Shown piece after piece: positions 1 through 5,823 of a stretch of DNA of 9,039 bases. Position 1 is the stretch's first letter. The number at the start of each line of letters is the position of its first letter. The stretch comes from Kiloniellales bacterium (lineage in GTDB: Bacteria; Pseudomonadota; Alphaproteobacteria; Kiloniellales; JAKSBE01): assembly GCA_030067055.1 (NCBI GenBank), contig JASJAL010000102.1:1-9039 (forward strand), read 5' to 3'. The translations under genes and the position numbers were made by a program. Below the pieces are notes generated by a model. The model was not told where the DNA came from and did no database searches. It worked only from the letters and a program-made list of their open reading frames with translations.

Positions 1-77
1 CCGATCAAATCAGCGGCTGCGACCCCGACGAGACCGAGGCCTATGTCCAGGAAAGCTACCGCGAGCGCCTCTACTGA
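1..77 (+). CDS. C-terminal end of an unidentified upstream gene
   Basis: The frame whose first full codon is at base 3 runs open to a TGA at 75-77 and encodes 24 residues, starting DQISGCDPDE and ending SYRERLY. Nearly every codon ends in G or C, as in the real genes here, so this is probably the tail of a coding sequence that begins left of the window. It is too short and featureless to assign to a family. Its last 35 bases overlap the start chosen for the next gene, which suggests the two are co-transcribed and translationally coupled. Confidence 0.6.
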   Translation, partial: DQISGCDPDETEAYVQESYRERLY

Positions 78-672
78 GGCCGCCGACCCGGCGGCCGGGC
101 TCTCGGCCCTGCTGACCGAGGTCCGCGCCTGCCGGCTCTGCGCCGCCGAGCTGCCGCTGGGGCCGCGGCCGGTCTTGCGCGCCCATGCCGACGCCCGCGT
201 GATGATCGTCGGCCAGGCACCCGGAACTAAAGTTCATGCCAGCGGCATCCCCTGGAACGATAATTCCGGTCTGCGCCTGCGCGACTGGCTGCAGACCGAG
301 CCCGAGACCTTCTACGACGAGACCCGCATCGCCATCGTGCCGATGGGCTTCTGCTATCCCGGCCGCGAAGACCGCGGCGGCGACAAGCCGCCGCGCCCGG
401 AATGCGCGCCGGCCTGGCATCCGCGCTTGCAGGCCGCCTTGCCAAAGGTCGAGCTGACCCTGCTGGTCGGCCTCTACGCCCAGGCCCGCTACCTGGGTAA
501 GGCGCGCAAGGCGAACCTGACCGAGACGGTCCGGGCCTGGCGGGATTACCTGCCCGACTACCTGCCGTTGCCCCATCCGAGCTGGCGCAACACGGCCTGG
601 CTGAAGCGCAACCCCTGGTTCGAGACCGAGCTGCTGCCCGACCTGCGTGATCGGGTCAGGGGGCTGATCTAG
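43..672 (+). CDS. Uracil-DNA glycosylase family protein
   Basis: A 209-aa protein of the uracil-DNA glycosylase superfamily (alpha/beta fold), expected to act on damaged or deaminated bases in cytoplasmic DNA. Seen: a CRLC pair at residues 30-33; the glycine-rich motif GQAPG at 57-61, followed by SGIPW and NDNSG up to residue 76, which matches the uracil-pocket and water-activating segment of family 4-like enzymes; and HPSWRN at 178-183, the equivalent of the DNA-intercalating HPSPR loop. Family 4 enzymes usually have four cysteines holding a 4Fe-4S cluster. Here the only other cysteines are C104 and C122, so cluster binding is doubtful, and activity on uracil is inferred from family only. 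ATG 43 is the first ATG, with a weak GAGG at 36-39. The frame is open to the window edge, so a start further upstream is not excluded. It overlaps the preceding gene by 35 bases. Confidence 0.85.
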   Translation: MSRKATASASTEAADPAAGLSALLTEVRACRLCAAELPLGPRPVLRAHADARVMIVGQAPGTKVHASGIPWNDNSGLRLRDWLQTEPETFYDETRIAIVPMGFCYPGREDRGGDKPPRPECAPAWHPRLQAALPKVELTLLVGLYAQARYLGKARKANLTETVRAWRDYLPDYLPLPHPSWRNTAWLKRNPWFETELLPDLRDRVRGLI

Positions 673-696
673 ACCATCTTGACCTGCGTCATGGTC
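672..696 (+). repeat. Short inverted repeat after the glycosylase gene
   Basis: GACCAT at 672-677 and ATGGTC at 691-696 form a perfect 6-bp stem with a 13-base loop, starting on the last base of the stop codon. No T-run follows, so an intrinsic terminator is not supported. The loop contains TTGACC (679-684), which resembles a -35 box, but no -10 box is seen at the right distance. It may be chance. Confidence 0.25.
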
Positions 697-755
697 CCGG
701 ACCGGAGGCCGGCGTCTTCTGAAAGAGCACCGCCGCCAAAGCCGGGAGACCGCCG

Positions 756-1028
756 ATGACAGAGCCATCGAAGATTACCGCGCACGCCGGCGCCGCCCTG
801 AGCGCCGAAGAGATCCGCCGCATCGCGGGCGACATCTCCGACGCCAGGGTCCTGGCGATCCTCGACCTGGACGCCACGCGCGACGAGCTCGAGCAGGCCG
901 TCGCCTGGGCCGAAGGGCAATCCGACGTGCTCGGCGAGCAGGAGCTGCCGCTCTCCGGGGTGGTCGGCGAGCTGCACGAAATTCTCACCGCCGGCGAGGA
1001 GTGGGAAGAGGAACGTCAGGCCGATTGA
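756..1028 (+). CDS. Conserved-looking 90-aa hypothetical protein
   Basis: A small acidic protein of 90 aa with no signal peptide or membrane segment, so probably cytoplasmic. Seen: a start region SAEEIRRIAGDISD, then a predicted helix rich in Glu and Asp (about residues 41-56, ending AVAWAEG), a central SDVLGEQELPLSGVVGEL, and a very acidic tail EEWEEER. From general recollection, short proteins with this 'AWA.G.SDV.G...PL.G.V..L..ILT' pattern recur as uncharacterised proteins in alphaproteobacteria; no function is known to me. ATG 756 has a plausible GGGAG ribosome site at 742-746. The gene lies 83 bp after the glycosylase gene on the same strand. Codon use is typical of the neighbours, which supports it as real. 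Confidence 0.7.
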   Translation: MTEPSKITAHAGAALSAEEIRRIAGDISDARVLAILDLDATRDELEQAVAWAEGQSDVLGEQELPLSGVVGELHEILTAGEEWEEERQAD

Positions 1029-1029
1029 T

Positions 1030-1118
1030 CGGGACGGTAGGCGGGCTGCCCACCGCTACCCCTCCGTCCGGCGGTCCGATGGACGGAGGCGGTGAAGCAG
1101 CCCGCTCCTGCCGTCTCG
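1030..1118 (+). repeat. Large nested imperfect hairpin, about 31 base pairs
   Basis: Four stems pair in nested order. 1030-1037 pairs with 1111-1118 (8 bp, one G-T wobble). 1041-1049 pairs with 1097-1105 (9 bp, GCGGGCTGC with GCAGCCCGC). 1051-1055 pairs with 1090-1094 (5 bp). 1061-1069 pairs with 1081-1089 (9 bp, CCTCCGTCC with GGACGGAGG). The apical loop is 11 bases (1070-1080). It starts two bases after the stop codon of the 90-aa gene. No T-run follows on either strand, so a classic intrinsic terminator is unlikely. The wobble pair (G1032-T1116) is G-U only in + strand RNA and would be a C-A mismatch on the other strand, weakly favouring a + strand transcript. It could be a 3'-UTR processing or stability structure, an attenuator, a small RNA or a dispersed palindromic repeat. 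Confidence 0.75.
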
Positions 1119-1262
1119 GGTCCTGGAGTCTCAAGAGCGGTCTATCCGCCCCTAAGCTCCATCCACCCTCGACTGCAGCCCGCAACCGGGCTCACCGGGG
1201 CAGACCTAGTGTCGTCGCCGCGACCGGCGTCGCCGCCGTAAATCGACGACCTTTCAGGAGCC

Positions 1263-1268
1263 TATAAC
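1263..1268 (+). promoter_or_regulatory. Possible -10 box for the RNA-repair block
   Basis: TATAAC matches the sigma-70 -10 consensus at five of six bases and is rare in such GC-rich surroundings. It lies 70 bp before the first gene of the archease-rtcB block. The bases 16-18 nt upstream (around 1239-1246, TAAATCGA) give no good -35 box, so the call is weak. No sigma-54 element (TGGCAC and TTGC) was seen here, although E. coli rtcBA uses sigma-54. Confidence 0.3.
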
Positions 1269-1314
1269 AGGTCTGGAGCGAAAATCGTGATCTGCATCAT
1301 GGTCTCCCGTTTCA

Positions 1315-1343
1315 TCCACCGGCTGGAGCCCTAGCCGGATGGA
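1315..1343 (+). promoter_or_regulatory. Hairpin around the ribosome site and start of the 76-aa gene
   Basis: CCGGCT (1319-1324) pairs with AGCCGG (1333-1338), extended by TCCA (1315-1318) with TGGA (1340-1343) across a one-base bulge at 1339. The loop GGAGCCCT contains GGAG (1325-1328), the likely ribosome site of the gene starting at 1339, and the start codon lies in the lower stem. Folding could therefore affect translation. This is inference from pairing only. Confidence 0.35.
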
Positions 1344-1569
1344 GATCGCGGTCGAGTGCTACGCCGGATACCGGGGCGAGGAGACGCCACGCGCGCTGAA
1401 TTTCGACGGGCGAAGGGTCGAGGTCGTCGATGTCCTGGACCGCTGGCTGGCACCGGATCACCGCTACTTCAAGGTCTTGGGTCGCGACGGCGCGCGCTAC
1501 ATCCTGCGCCACGACACCGCGAGCGGGCGCTGGAGCGTCACCTTCTACGACCGGACGGCGCCGCGCTGA
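1339..1569 (+). CDS. 76-aa protein preceding archease, function unknown
   Basis: A 76-aa, probably cytoplasmic protein with an alternating pattern expected of a small beta-rich fold. Seen: an N-terminal strand MEIAVECYAGYRG, a segment VEVVDVLDRWLAP, then RYFKVLGRDG and YILRHD, and a final SGRWSVTFYD. No catalytic motif, signal peptide or membrane helix is visible. Short proteins with this 'YAGYR.EE.P..F...G....V..VLDRW..PDH.YFKV' pattern seem familiar as uncharacterised bacterial proteins, but I cannot name a family with confidence. The ATG has GGAG at 1325-1328, 10 bases upstream. It is followed by archease in the same reading frame, separated by a single TGA at 1567-1569. This position as first gene of the RtcB block suggests a part in RNA repair, by association only. 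Confidence 0.7.
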   Translation: MEIAVECYAGYRGEETPRALNFDGRRVEVVDVLDRWLAPDHRYFKVLGRDGARYILRHDTASGRWSVTFYDRTAPR

Positions 1570-1632
1570 CAGGCCCGCGGCGGCTTGATCTCCCTCAATG
1601 CGGAACGCAGCGGCTTGCGCGCCAATACGAGG

Positions 1633-2115
1633 GTGAACGCAAGGACGACATCGCTTAGCCAATGGCCTGAGGCGCTTGCCGCAGACGACACCCTGGCCAA
1701 GCGCGGTTGGTCGCACGAGGCTCATGATGCAGACGTCCGTCTGCGAGCCTGGGGGCCGACCTCGGCCGCAGCCTTCGAAGAAGCCGCCACTGCCATGACC
1801 GCAGCGATCTGCGAGCCCGAGCGAGTCCGGGCCCGGACCGCGGTCCGGATCGCCTGCGCGGCGCCGGACCAGGAGCTGCTGCTGGTCGAGTGGCTAAACG
1901 TGTTGGTTTACGAGATGGCGACCCGCGGCATGCTGTTCGGCCGCTTCGACGTGATCATCGACGATCATCAGCTGCGGGCCATCGCTTGGGGAGAGGAGAT
2001 CGATCGCGAGCGTCACCGGCCGGCCACCGAAGTCAAGGGTGCGACCTATACCGCACTCGAAGTCGGGCGCCAGGACGACGGCACCTGGATCGCGGCCTGC
2101 GTGGTCGACGTCTAG
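1633..2115 (+). CDS. Archease, activator of RNA ligase RtcB
   Basis: Archease is a small protein that helps RtcB take up GMP and turn over many times. The conserved core starts near GWSHEAHDADVRLRAWG (from 1705) and runs to the final CVVDV, about 136 residues, the usual family length. Seen: HDAD near the N-terminus (metal-binding acidic site), PTSAAAFEEAA, LLLVEWLNVLVYEM, RGMLFGRF, the region from AWGEE to HRPATEVKGATY, and the C-terminal Asp of VVDV, another expected metal ligand. The start is uncertain: there is no in-frame ATG, only TTG at 1585 and 1615, GTG at 1633 and CTG at 1693, and none has a well-placed ribosome site. GTG 1633 is chosen because it overlaps the stop of a 12-codon frame (1598-1636); CTG 1693 would fit the family length best. 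The rtcB gene follows 18 bp later, the classic pairing. Confidence 0.9.
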   Translation: MNARTTSLSQWPEALAADDTLAKRGWSHEAHDADVRLRAWGPTSAAAFEEAATAMTAAICEPERVRARTAVRIACAAPDQELLLVEWLNVLVYEMATRGMLFGRFDVIIDDHQLRAIAWGEEIDRERHRPATEVKGATYTALEVGRQDDGTWIAACVVDV

Positions 2116-2133
2116 AGATCTGAGCGGCGAACC

Positions 2134-3564
2134 ATGGACACAAGGCGGCTGATGCATATCAACGACTTCGAATGGCAAATCGCGCCTTTCGGCAATATGC
2201 GTGTGCCTGCGGTCATCTTTGCCGACGAGGACCTGATCCAAGGTATGGACGAAAAGGTATTCGAGCAGGTCACCAACGTGGCCTGCCTCCCGGGGATCGT
2301 GAAGGCCGCCTACGCCATGCCGGACGCCCACTGGGGCTACGGCTTCCCGATCGGCGGCGTCGCCGCGTTCGATCCGGATCTGGGCGGGATCGTCTCCGCC
2401 GGAGGTGTGGGTTTTGACATTTCCTGCGGGGTCCGCTGCATGCCGAGCGGACTGACCCGCGCCGCGATCGAGGCACGGCAGACCGAGCTGGCCGACGCGC
2501 TTTTCGTGGAGGTCCCGGCCGGTGTCGGCAGCCACGGAGAGATCACCCTGTCGGACGAGGAAATGACCGCCATGCTCTCGGGGGGCGCCGCCTGGGCGCT
2601 GGACTGCGGTTACGGCCGGCAGTCCGACCTCGAGCGAATCGAGGAACGGGGCTGCATGCCCGGCGCCCGGCCCGACTTCGTATCGGCGCAGGCGCGCAAG
2701 CGGCAGCGCCGCGAGATGGGAACCCTGGGCTCGGGCAACCACTATCTCGAGGTCCAGGAGGTGACCGCAGTCCACGACGCCAAGGCGGCCGCCGCCTTCG
2801 GTCTGGAACTAGGTGAGATCGTGGTCAGCATCCACTGCGGCTCCCGCGGGCTCGGCCATCAGATCGGCACCGAGTTCCTGCGCGACATGGTGCTGGCCGC
2901 GCCCGAACACGGCATCGACCTGGTCGACCGCGAGCTGGCCTGCGCGCCGATCCATTCGGAGATGGGCGAGCGCTACCTGGGCGCCATGCGCGCCGCGATC
3001 AACTGCGCTCTCGCCAACCGGCAGATCATTGGCCACCTGACCCGGCAGGTGTTCCGGCGCTTCTTCCCTGAGGCCGACTTGCCGTTGCTGTTCGACGTCT
3101 CGCACAACACCTGCAAGGCCGAGATTCATCGGACCGACGGCGAGCGCCGCGAACTCTACGTTCACCGTAAGGGCGCGACCCGCGCCTTCGGGCCTGAGCA
3201 CCCAAGCCTGCCGGCAGCGCTGCGGGGAGCCGGACAGCCGGTGCTGATCGGTGGTACCATGGGTTCGGCGTCCTACGTCCTGGCGGGCGCTGTGGGCAAC
3301 GAGCTTCGGGGGTTCTCGTCCGCCTGCCACGGTGCTGGGCGCAAGATGAGCCGGCACCGAGCGCGCAAGACCTGGCGCGGGCAGGCTTTGGTCGACGAGC
3401 TGGCGGCGCGAGGCATCGCAATCCGCAGCCCTTCGGACCGCGGTGTCGCCGAGGAGGCGCCGGGAGCATACAAGGACGTGGTCGGGGTGGTGGAGGCCGC
3501 GGAGAAGGCGGGCTTGGCGCGCAAGGTAGCGCGGCTGGAGCCAGTCATTTGCATCAAGGGTTAG
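2134..3564 (+). CDS. rtcB: RNA-splicing ligase RtcB
   Basis: GTP-dependent RNA ligase (EC 6.5.1.8) joining RNA 3'-phosphate or 2',3'-cyclic phosphate ends to 5'-OH ends, in the cytoplasm; in bacteria it repairs cleaved tRNA or rRNA. The protein is 476 aa, full length for the long bacterial and archaeal form, with no intein. Known metal ligands are all visible: D95 and C98 in GFDISCGVR, H203 in GSGNHYLE, H234 in SIHCGSRGLGHQ and H324 in DVSHNTCK. H399 in SACHGAGR is the residue expected to carry GMP. Other family blocks are MPDAHWGYGFPIGG (62-75), IGGTMGSASYVL (372-383) and the C-terminal VICIKG with the guanylate-contacting Lys. The start is ATG 2134 with a weak GAGCGG upstream; ATG 2152 is an alternative. 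It is directly preceded by its cofactor archease. No rtcA or rtcR is seen in the window. Confidence 0.97.
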   Translation: MDTRRLMHINDFEWQIAPFGNMRVPAVIFADEDLIQGMDEKVFEQVTNVACLPGIVKAAYAMPDAHWGYGFPIGGVAAFDPDLGGIVSAGGVGFDISCGVRCMPSGLTRAAIEARQTELADALFVEVPAGVGSHGEITLSDEEMTAMLSGGAAWALDCGYGRQSDLERIEERGCMPGARPDFVSAQARKRQRREMGTLGSGNHYLEVQEVTAVHDAKAAAAFGLELGEIVVSIHCGSRGLGHQIGTEFLRDMVLAAPEHGIDLVDRELACAPIHSEMGERYLGAMRAAINCALANRQIIGHLTRQVFRRFFPEADLPLLFDVSHNTCKAEIHRTDGERRELYVHRKGATRAFGPEHPSLPAALRGAGQPVLIGGTMGSASYVLAGAVGNELRGFSSACHGAGRKMSRHRARKTWRGQALVDELAARGIAIRSPSDRGVAEEAPGAYKDVVGVVEAAEKAGLARKVARLEPVICIKG

Positions 3565-3568
3565 CAGT

Positions 3569-3575
3569 AGGGGAG
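3569..3575 (+). promoter_or_regulatory. Ribosome site that fixes the hibernation-factor start
   Basis: AGGGGAG lies 6 bases before ATG 3582, with a further AGGAG directly before the ATG. This favours ATG 3582 over the in-frame TTG at 3549, which lies inside the end of rtcB and would add 11 residues that do not fit the domain. Confidence 0.6.
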
Positions 3576-3581
3576 CAGGAG

Positions 3582-4157
3582 ATGGACGTTCCTTTGGAGT
3601 TGAGCTTTCGCAACATGGATTCTTCGGACGCGGTGGAAGCCCGCGTGCGCGAAAAGGTCGAAAAGCTGGAGCAGTACTTCGGCCGCATCAACTCCTGTCG
3701 GGTCGTGGTCGAGGCGCCGCACCGCAGGCACAACAAGGGCAAGATTTACCACGTGCGGATCGAGATCGGCGTGCCGGGTCGGGCGCCGCTGGTGGTCAGC
3801 CGCGACCCGGGGCAACGTCACGACCACGAGGACGTCTACGTCGCGATCCGCGACGCCTTCAACGCCGCCAAGCGGATGCTCGAGGACCATTCCCGGAAGA
3901 GCGCCGGCAAGGTCAAGGCCCACGAGGCGCCGCTGCACGGCAAGGTGACCAACCTGCACGACTTCGAGGGCTATGGCTTCGTCACCCTGAGCGACGGCCA
4001 GGAGGTCTATTTCCACAAGAACGCGGTGATCAATGGCGGCTTCGAGAAGCTCGAGCTGGGCGACCCGGTGCGCGTGGCGATGATCGAGGGCGAAAGCGAG
4101 AAGGGCGCCCAGGCGACCGCGGTCACCCCAATTGGCAAACACCATATCGTGGAGTGA
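3582..4157 (+). CDS. HPF/RaiA-like ribosome hibernation protein with cold-shock domain
   Basis: A 191-aa cytoplasmic protein with two domains. Residues 1 to about 112 are an S30AE (HPF/RaiA) domain: it starts VPLELSFRNMDSSDAVEARVREKVEKLEQ in family style, has the strand RVVVEAPHRR and KIYHVRIEIGVPG, a basic DPGQRHDHEDVY segment, and the final helix VAIRDAFNAAKRMLEDH. Such domains sit in the 30S decoding region and keep idle ribosomes inactive and protected. Residues about 117-185 form a cold-shock (OB-fold) domain: LHGKVTNLHDFEGYGFV carries the RNP1-like motif and EVYFHKNAV the RNP2-like motif, both RNA-binding. Long HPF proteins have a similar total length but end in a dimerisation domain, so the cold-shock domain replaces it here. 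It starts 17 bp after rtcB stops, which suggests co-transcription with the RNA ligase. Confidence 0.9.
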   Translation: MDVPLELSFRNMDSSDAVEARVREKVEKLEQYFGRINSCRVVVEAPHRRHNKGKIYHVRIEIGVPGRAPLVVSRDPGQRHDHEDVYVAIRDAFNAAKRMLEDHSRKSAGKVKAHEAPLHGKVTNLHDFEGYGFVTLSDGQEVYFHKNAVINGGFEKLELGDPVRVAMIEGESEKGAQATAVTPIGKHHIVE

Positions 4158-4723
4158 CGGCACGGCGCACCTCGCTGGCAGAACGTGGCTACGAGCCCCG
4201 AGCCGGTGCCGACTTGCAGGTCTCGGGAAACATCCCCTCCAAACCTTCCTACATCGAGGGGCGCGTGCGCGGGGTGGGGGTGGCTCCTTGATCTATGCAA
4301 GCCAGAACGAGGCGGGAAACTAAGGAATAGGGTGGCTGTTCGCACCTATCGACAAGCTGCCCAAGCCTCGGGCGTGAACTCATCAACGGTGATCAAGCCC
4401 GCGACAGCCGGACATCGGCTTTCGAGGCACGTCCGGACGCCACGTCGCCGAGAGACTATGGGGCAAACTAGCCAATCTCGGACAAACTCTCAGACCACTT
4501 CGATGTCCGATACTCAAGGCGCCTGAAACTGCATACCCATTCGATCTAAGCAAGAGAAAGGCCGAAAGAATCCCGCTACTAAGTTGCTACCATCGGAAAT
4601 GGAGCCTCCTTGGCCGTTGAATCGATGTGCAAATCCCGCGTACTTGGCATTCAATCGGGAGAAAAAATTCAAGGTTGAGCTCAGGCAAACTCCATCGGAT
4701 CGCTGAGGGATCGGAGAGGCAGG
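4158..4723. other. AT-richer non-coding spacer before the phosphate transporter
   Basis: This is 566 bases without a convincing intact gene. GC-rich at first, with competing hairpins (4158-4166 with 4202-4211; 4197-4202 with 4222-4227) just after the hibernation gene, none followed by a T-run. From about 4300 it becomes visibly less GC-rich. It holds a short frame with a helix-turn-helix look (4332-4526), a 10-bp palindrome CGTCCGGACG (4430-4439), and an A-run at 4662-4667. The promoter of the phosphate transporter should lie in the last 150 bases, but no good -35/-10 pair and no Pho box (two CTGTCAT-like repeats) is visible. Confidence 0.55.
4332..4526 (+). pseudogene. Possible remnant of a helix-turn-helix protein
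   Basis: GTG 4332 has AAGGA at 4322-4326 at a suitable distance and opens a 64-codon frame. Its first part, RTYRQAAQASGVNSSTVIK, looks like the start of a small helix-turn-helix DNA-binding domain (a QAA...G...STV pattern). The rest (HRLSRHVRTPRRR and a Ser/Thr/Gln-rich tail) does not continue the expected domain and looks like non-coding sequence read by chance. It is either a decayed fragment of a plasmid- or phage-type regulator, or a chance resemblance. Codon use is poor compared with the neighbours. Confidence 0.2.
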
Positions 4724-5758
4724 ATGGACATCGTGACTGCTCTGGCGATCGCAACGATCGCGATCGTGCTAGTATTCGACTATACCAACGGCTTTCACGA
4801 TGCCTCGAACATAGTCGCCACGGTCATCGCGTCGCGCGCCATGACGCCGATCCAGGCGGTCATCCTGGTCGCTATCTTCGAGTTCCTGGGCCCACTCCTG
4901 GGCGGCACTGCCGTAGCCAACACCATCGGCAAGTTCATCGACGTGAGTGCGCTGGCCGGGATCACCTCGCTCGGCATTATCTTGGCCGGCGTGATCGGTG
5001 CCATCGTCTGGAACCTAGGGACCTGGTGGTTCGGCATTCCCTCTAGCTCATCCCATGCTCTCGTTGGCGGTCTGATCGGCCCGGTCGTGGTCTCGGCCGG
5101 TTTCGACTACGTGGTCTGGGGCTTCAGGGAACTGTTTCTGCACGGCCATGTGACCGGCGTGACCAAAGTGTTGCTAGCCTTGATCCTCTCCCCAATTATC
5201 GGCTTCTGGGTCGGATTTGCCCTACAGCGCTTCACCGGCTTGCTGCTGCGCGGGGCCCGTCCATCTCTCAACCGCTACCTGCGCCGATCCCAGATTGCGA
5301 CCTCCGCCTGGCTGGCTTTCTCACATGGCACCAATGACGCCCAGAAGAGCATGGGCATCATCACCCTGGTGCTGTTGACCGGCGGCCTGATTACCAGTTT
5401 TGAGGTGCCGTTCTGGGCGATCCTCGCGTGCGCCGCCGCGATTACTTTGGGCATACTGTCAGGAGGCTGGCGCATCGTGCGCACAGTCGGCTTCGGCATC
5501 TACAAGGTTCGGCCGCTGCACGCGCTAAACGCCCAGGTGAGCGCAGCAGGCGTGATCTTCGGAGCAGCTTTGGTCGGCGGGCCGGTGTCGACCACCCACG
5601 TAGTGAGCTCGTCGATAATGGGGATCGGTGCATCGGAACGCCCAAGGTCCGTGCGCTGGGCGAAGGCCAAGGAGATTGTCTCGACATGGTTGATCACGAT
5701 TCCGGGGGCGGCCACGATCGGCGTCCTAGCCTGGTTCGTGGTGCAGGTGCTCCTATAA
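4724..5758 (+). CDS. pit: PiT-family inorganic phosphate transporter
   Basis: An inner-membrane, ion-coupled low-affinity phosphate transporter (PF01384), 344 aa, the short bacterial form (E. coli PitA is near 500 aa). The family's two inverted half-repeats are visible. The first has DYTNGFHDASN at 19-29 and IPSSSSHALVGG at 105-116. The second has FSHGTNDAQKSMG at 199-211 and PVSTTHVVSSSIMGIG at 287-302. The conserved Asp/Asn of the signature motifs and the Ser/Thr-His pairs form the phosphate path. About ten hydrophobic segments are seen, including 4-18, 44-63, 78-100, 114-128, 148-168, 212-225, 229-246, 270-288 and 320-342. Between the halves lies a short basic loop (LRGARPSLNRYLRRSQ). ATG 4724 follows GGAGAGG (4713-4719). 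The DUF47 partner gene comes directly after it. The transported ion and affinity cannot be read from sequence. Confidence 0.93.
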   Translation: MDIVTALAIATIAIVLVFDYTNGFHDASNIVATVIASRAMTPIQAVILVAIFEFLGPLLGGTAVANTIGKFIDVSALAGITSLGIILAGVIGAIVWNLGTWWFGIPSSSSHALVGGLIGPVVVSAGFDYVVWGFRELFLHGHVTGVTKVLLALILSPIIGFWVGFALQRFTGLLLRGARPSLNRYLRRSQIATSAWLAFSHGTNDAQKSMGIITLVLLTGGLITSFEVPFWAILACAAAITLGILSGGWRIVRTVGFGIYKVRPLHALNAQVSAAGVIFGAALVGGPVSTTHVVSSSIMGIGASERPRSVRWAKAKEIVSTWLITIPGAATIGVLAWFVVQVLL

Positions 5759-5810
5759 TGCCACGATGGCCAACCGAATCGGACCGCAGATATTTCGCGC
5801 CGTGCAGCTT

Positions 5811-5815
5811 GGAGG
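5811..5815 (+). promoter_or_regulatory. Ribosome site that fixes the DUF47 start
   Basis: GGAGG lies 8 bases before ATG 5824, a near-perfect arrangement. It favours this start over ATG 5758, which overlaps the transporter stop codon as TAATG and would add 22 residues without family character. Confidence 0.65.
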
Positions 5816-5823
5816 AAATTGCA

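Larger units (their letters stand above)
1029..1338. other. Non-coding stretch with hairpins and a possible promoter
   Basis: This is 310 bases between the 90-aa gene and the RNA-repair block. Open frames across it are low-complexity and start inside the preceding gene, so none is called. It holds the nested hairpin at 1030-1118, a small hairpin at 1177-1192 (AGCCCG, loop CAAC, CGGGCT), a -10-like TATAAC at 1263-1268, and a hairpin at 1315-1343 that covers the start of the next gene. Nothing else is recognisable. Confidence 0.6.

Noticed and set aside
1001..1267. Open + strand frame across the spacer
   Set aside because: It starts inside the 90-aa gene and runs through the hairpin. The protein is low-complexity with no recognisable features.
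1116..1338. Sigma-54 promoter for the RtcB block
   Set aside because: No TGGCAC/TTGC pair with correct spacing was found, and no rtcR-like regulator gene lies in the window.
1894..2775. Long - strand open frame opposite archease and rtcB (also 10-768, 2809-3357, 3026-3469, 3561-4163, 8262-8804)
   Set aside because: These mirror well-recognised genes on the other strand. Their proteins are Arg/Gly/Ala/His-rich with no family motif, a normal by-product of GC-rich coding DNA.
4600..4723. Pho box for PhoB control of pit
   Set aside because: No pair of CTGTCAT-like repeats is present. Low-affinity PiT genes are also often not PhoB-activated.
4724..4760. Repeated GATCG words at the start of pit
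   Set aside because: They are explained by Ile/Ala/Val codons (GCGATCGC and similar) in the first membrane helix, not by a repeat element.
5428..5823. N-terminal extension of the DUF47 frame back into pit
   Set aside because: It overlaps clear pit coding sequence in another frame. A strong GGAGG site and the family's usual N-terminus place the start at 5824.
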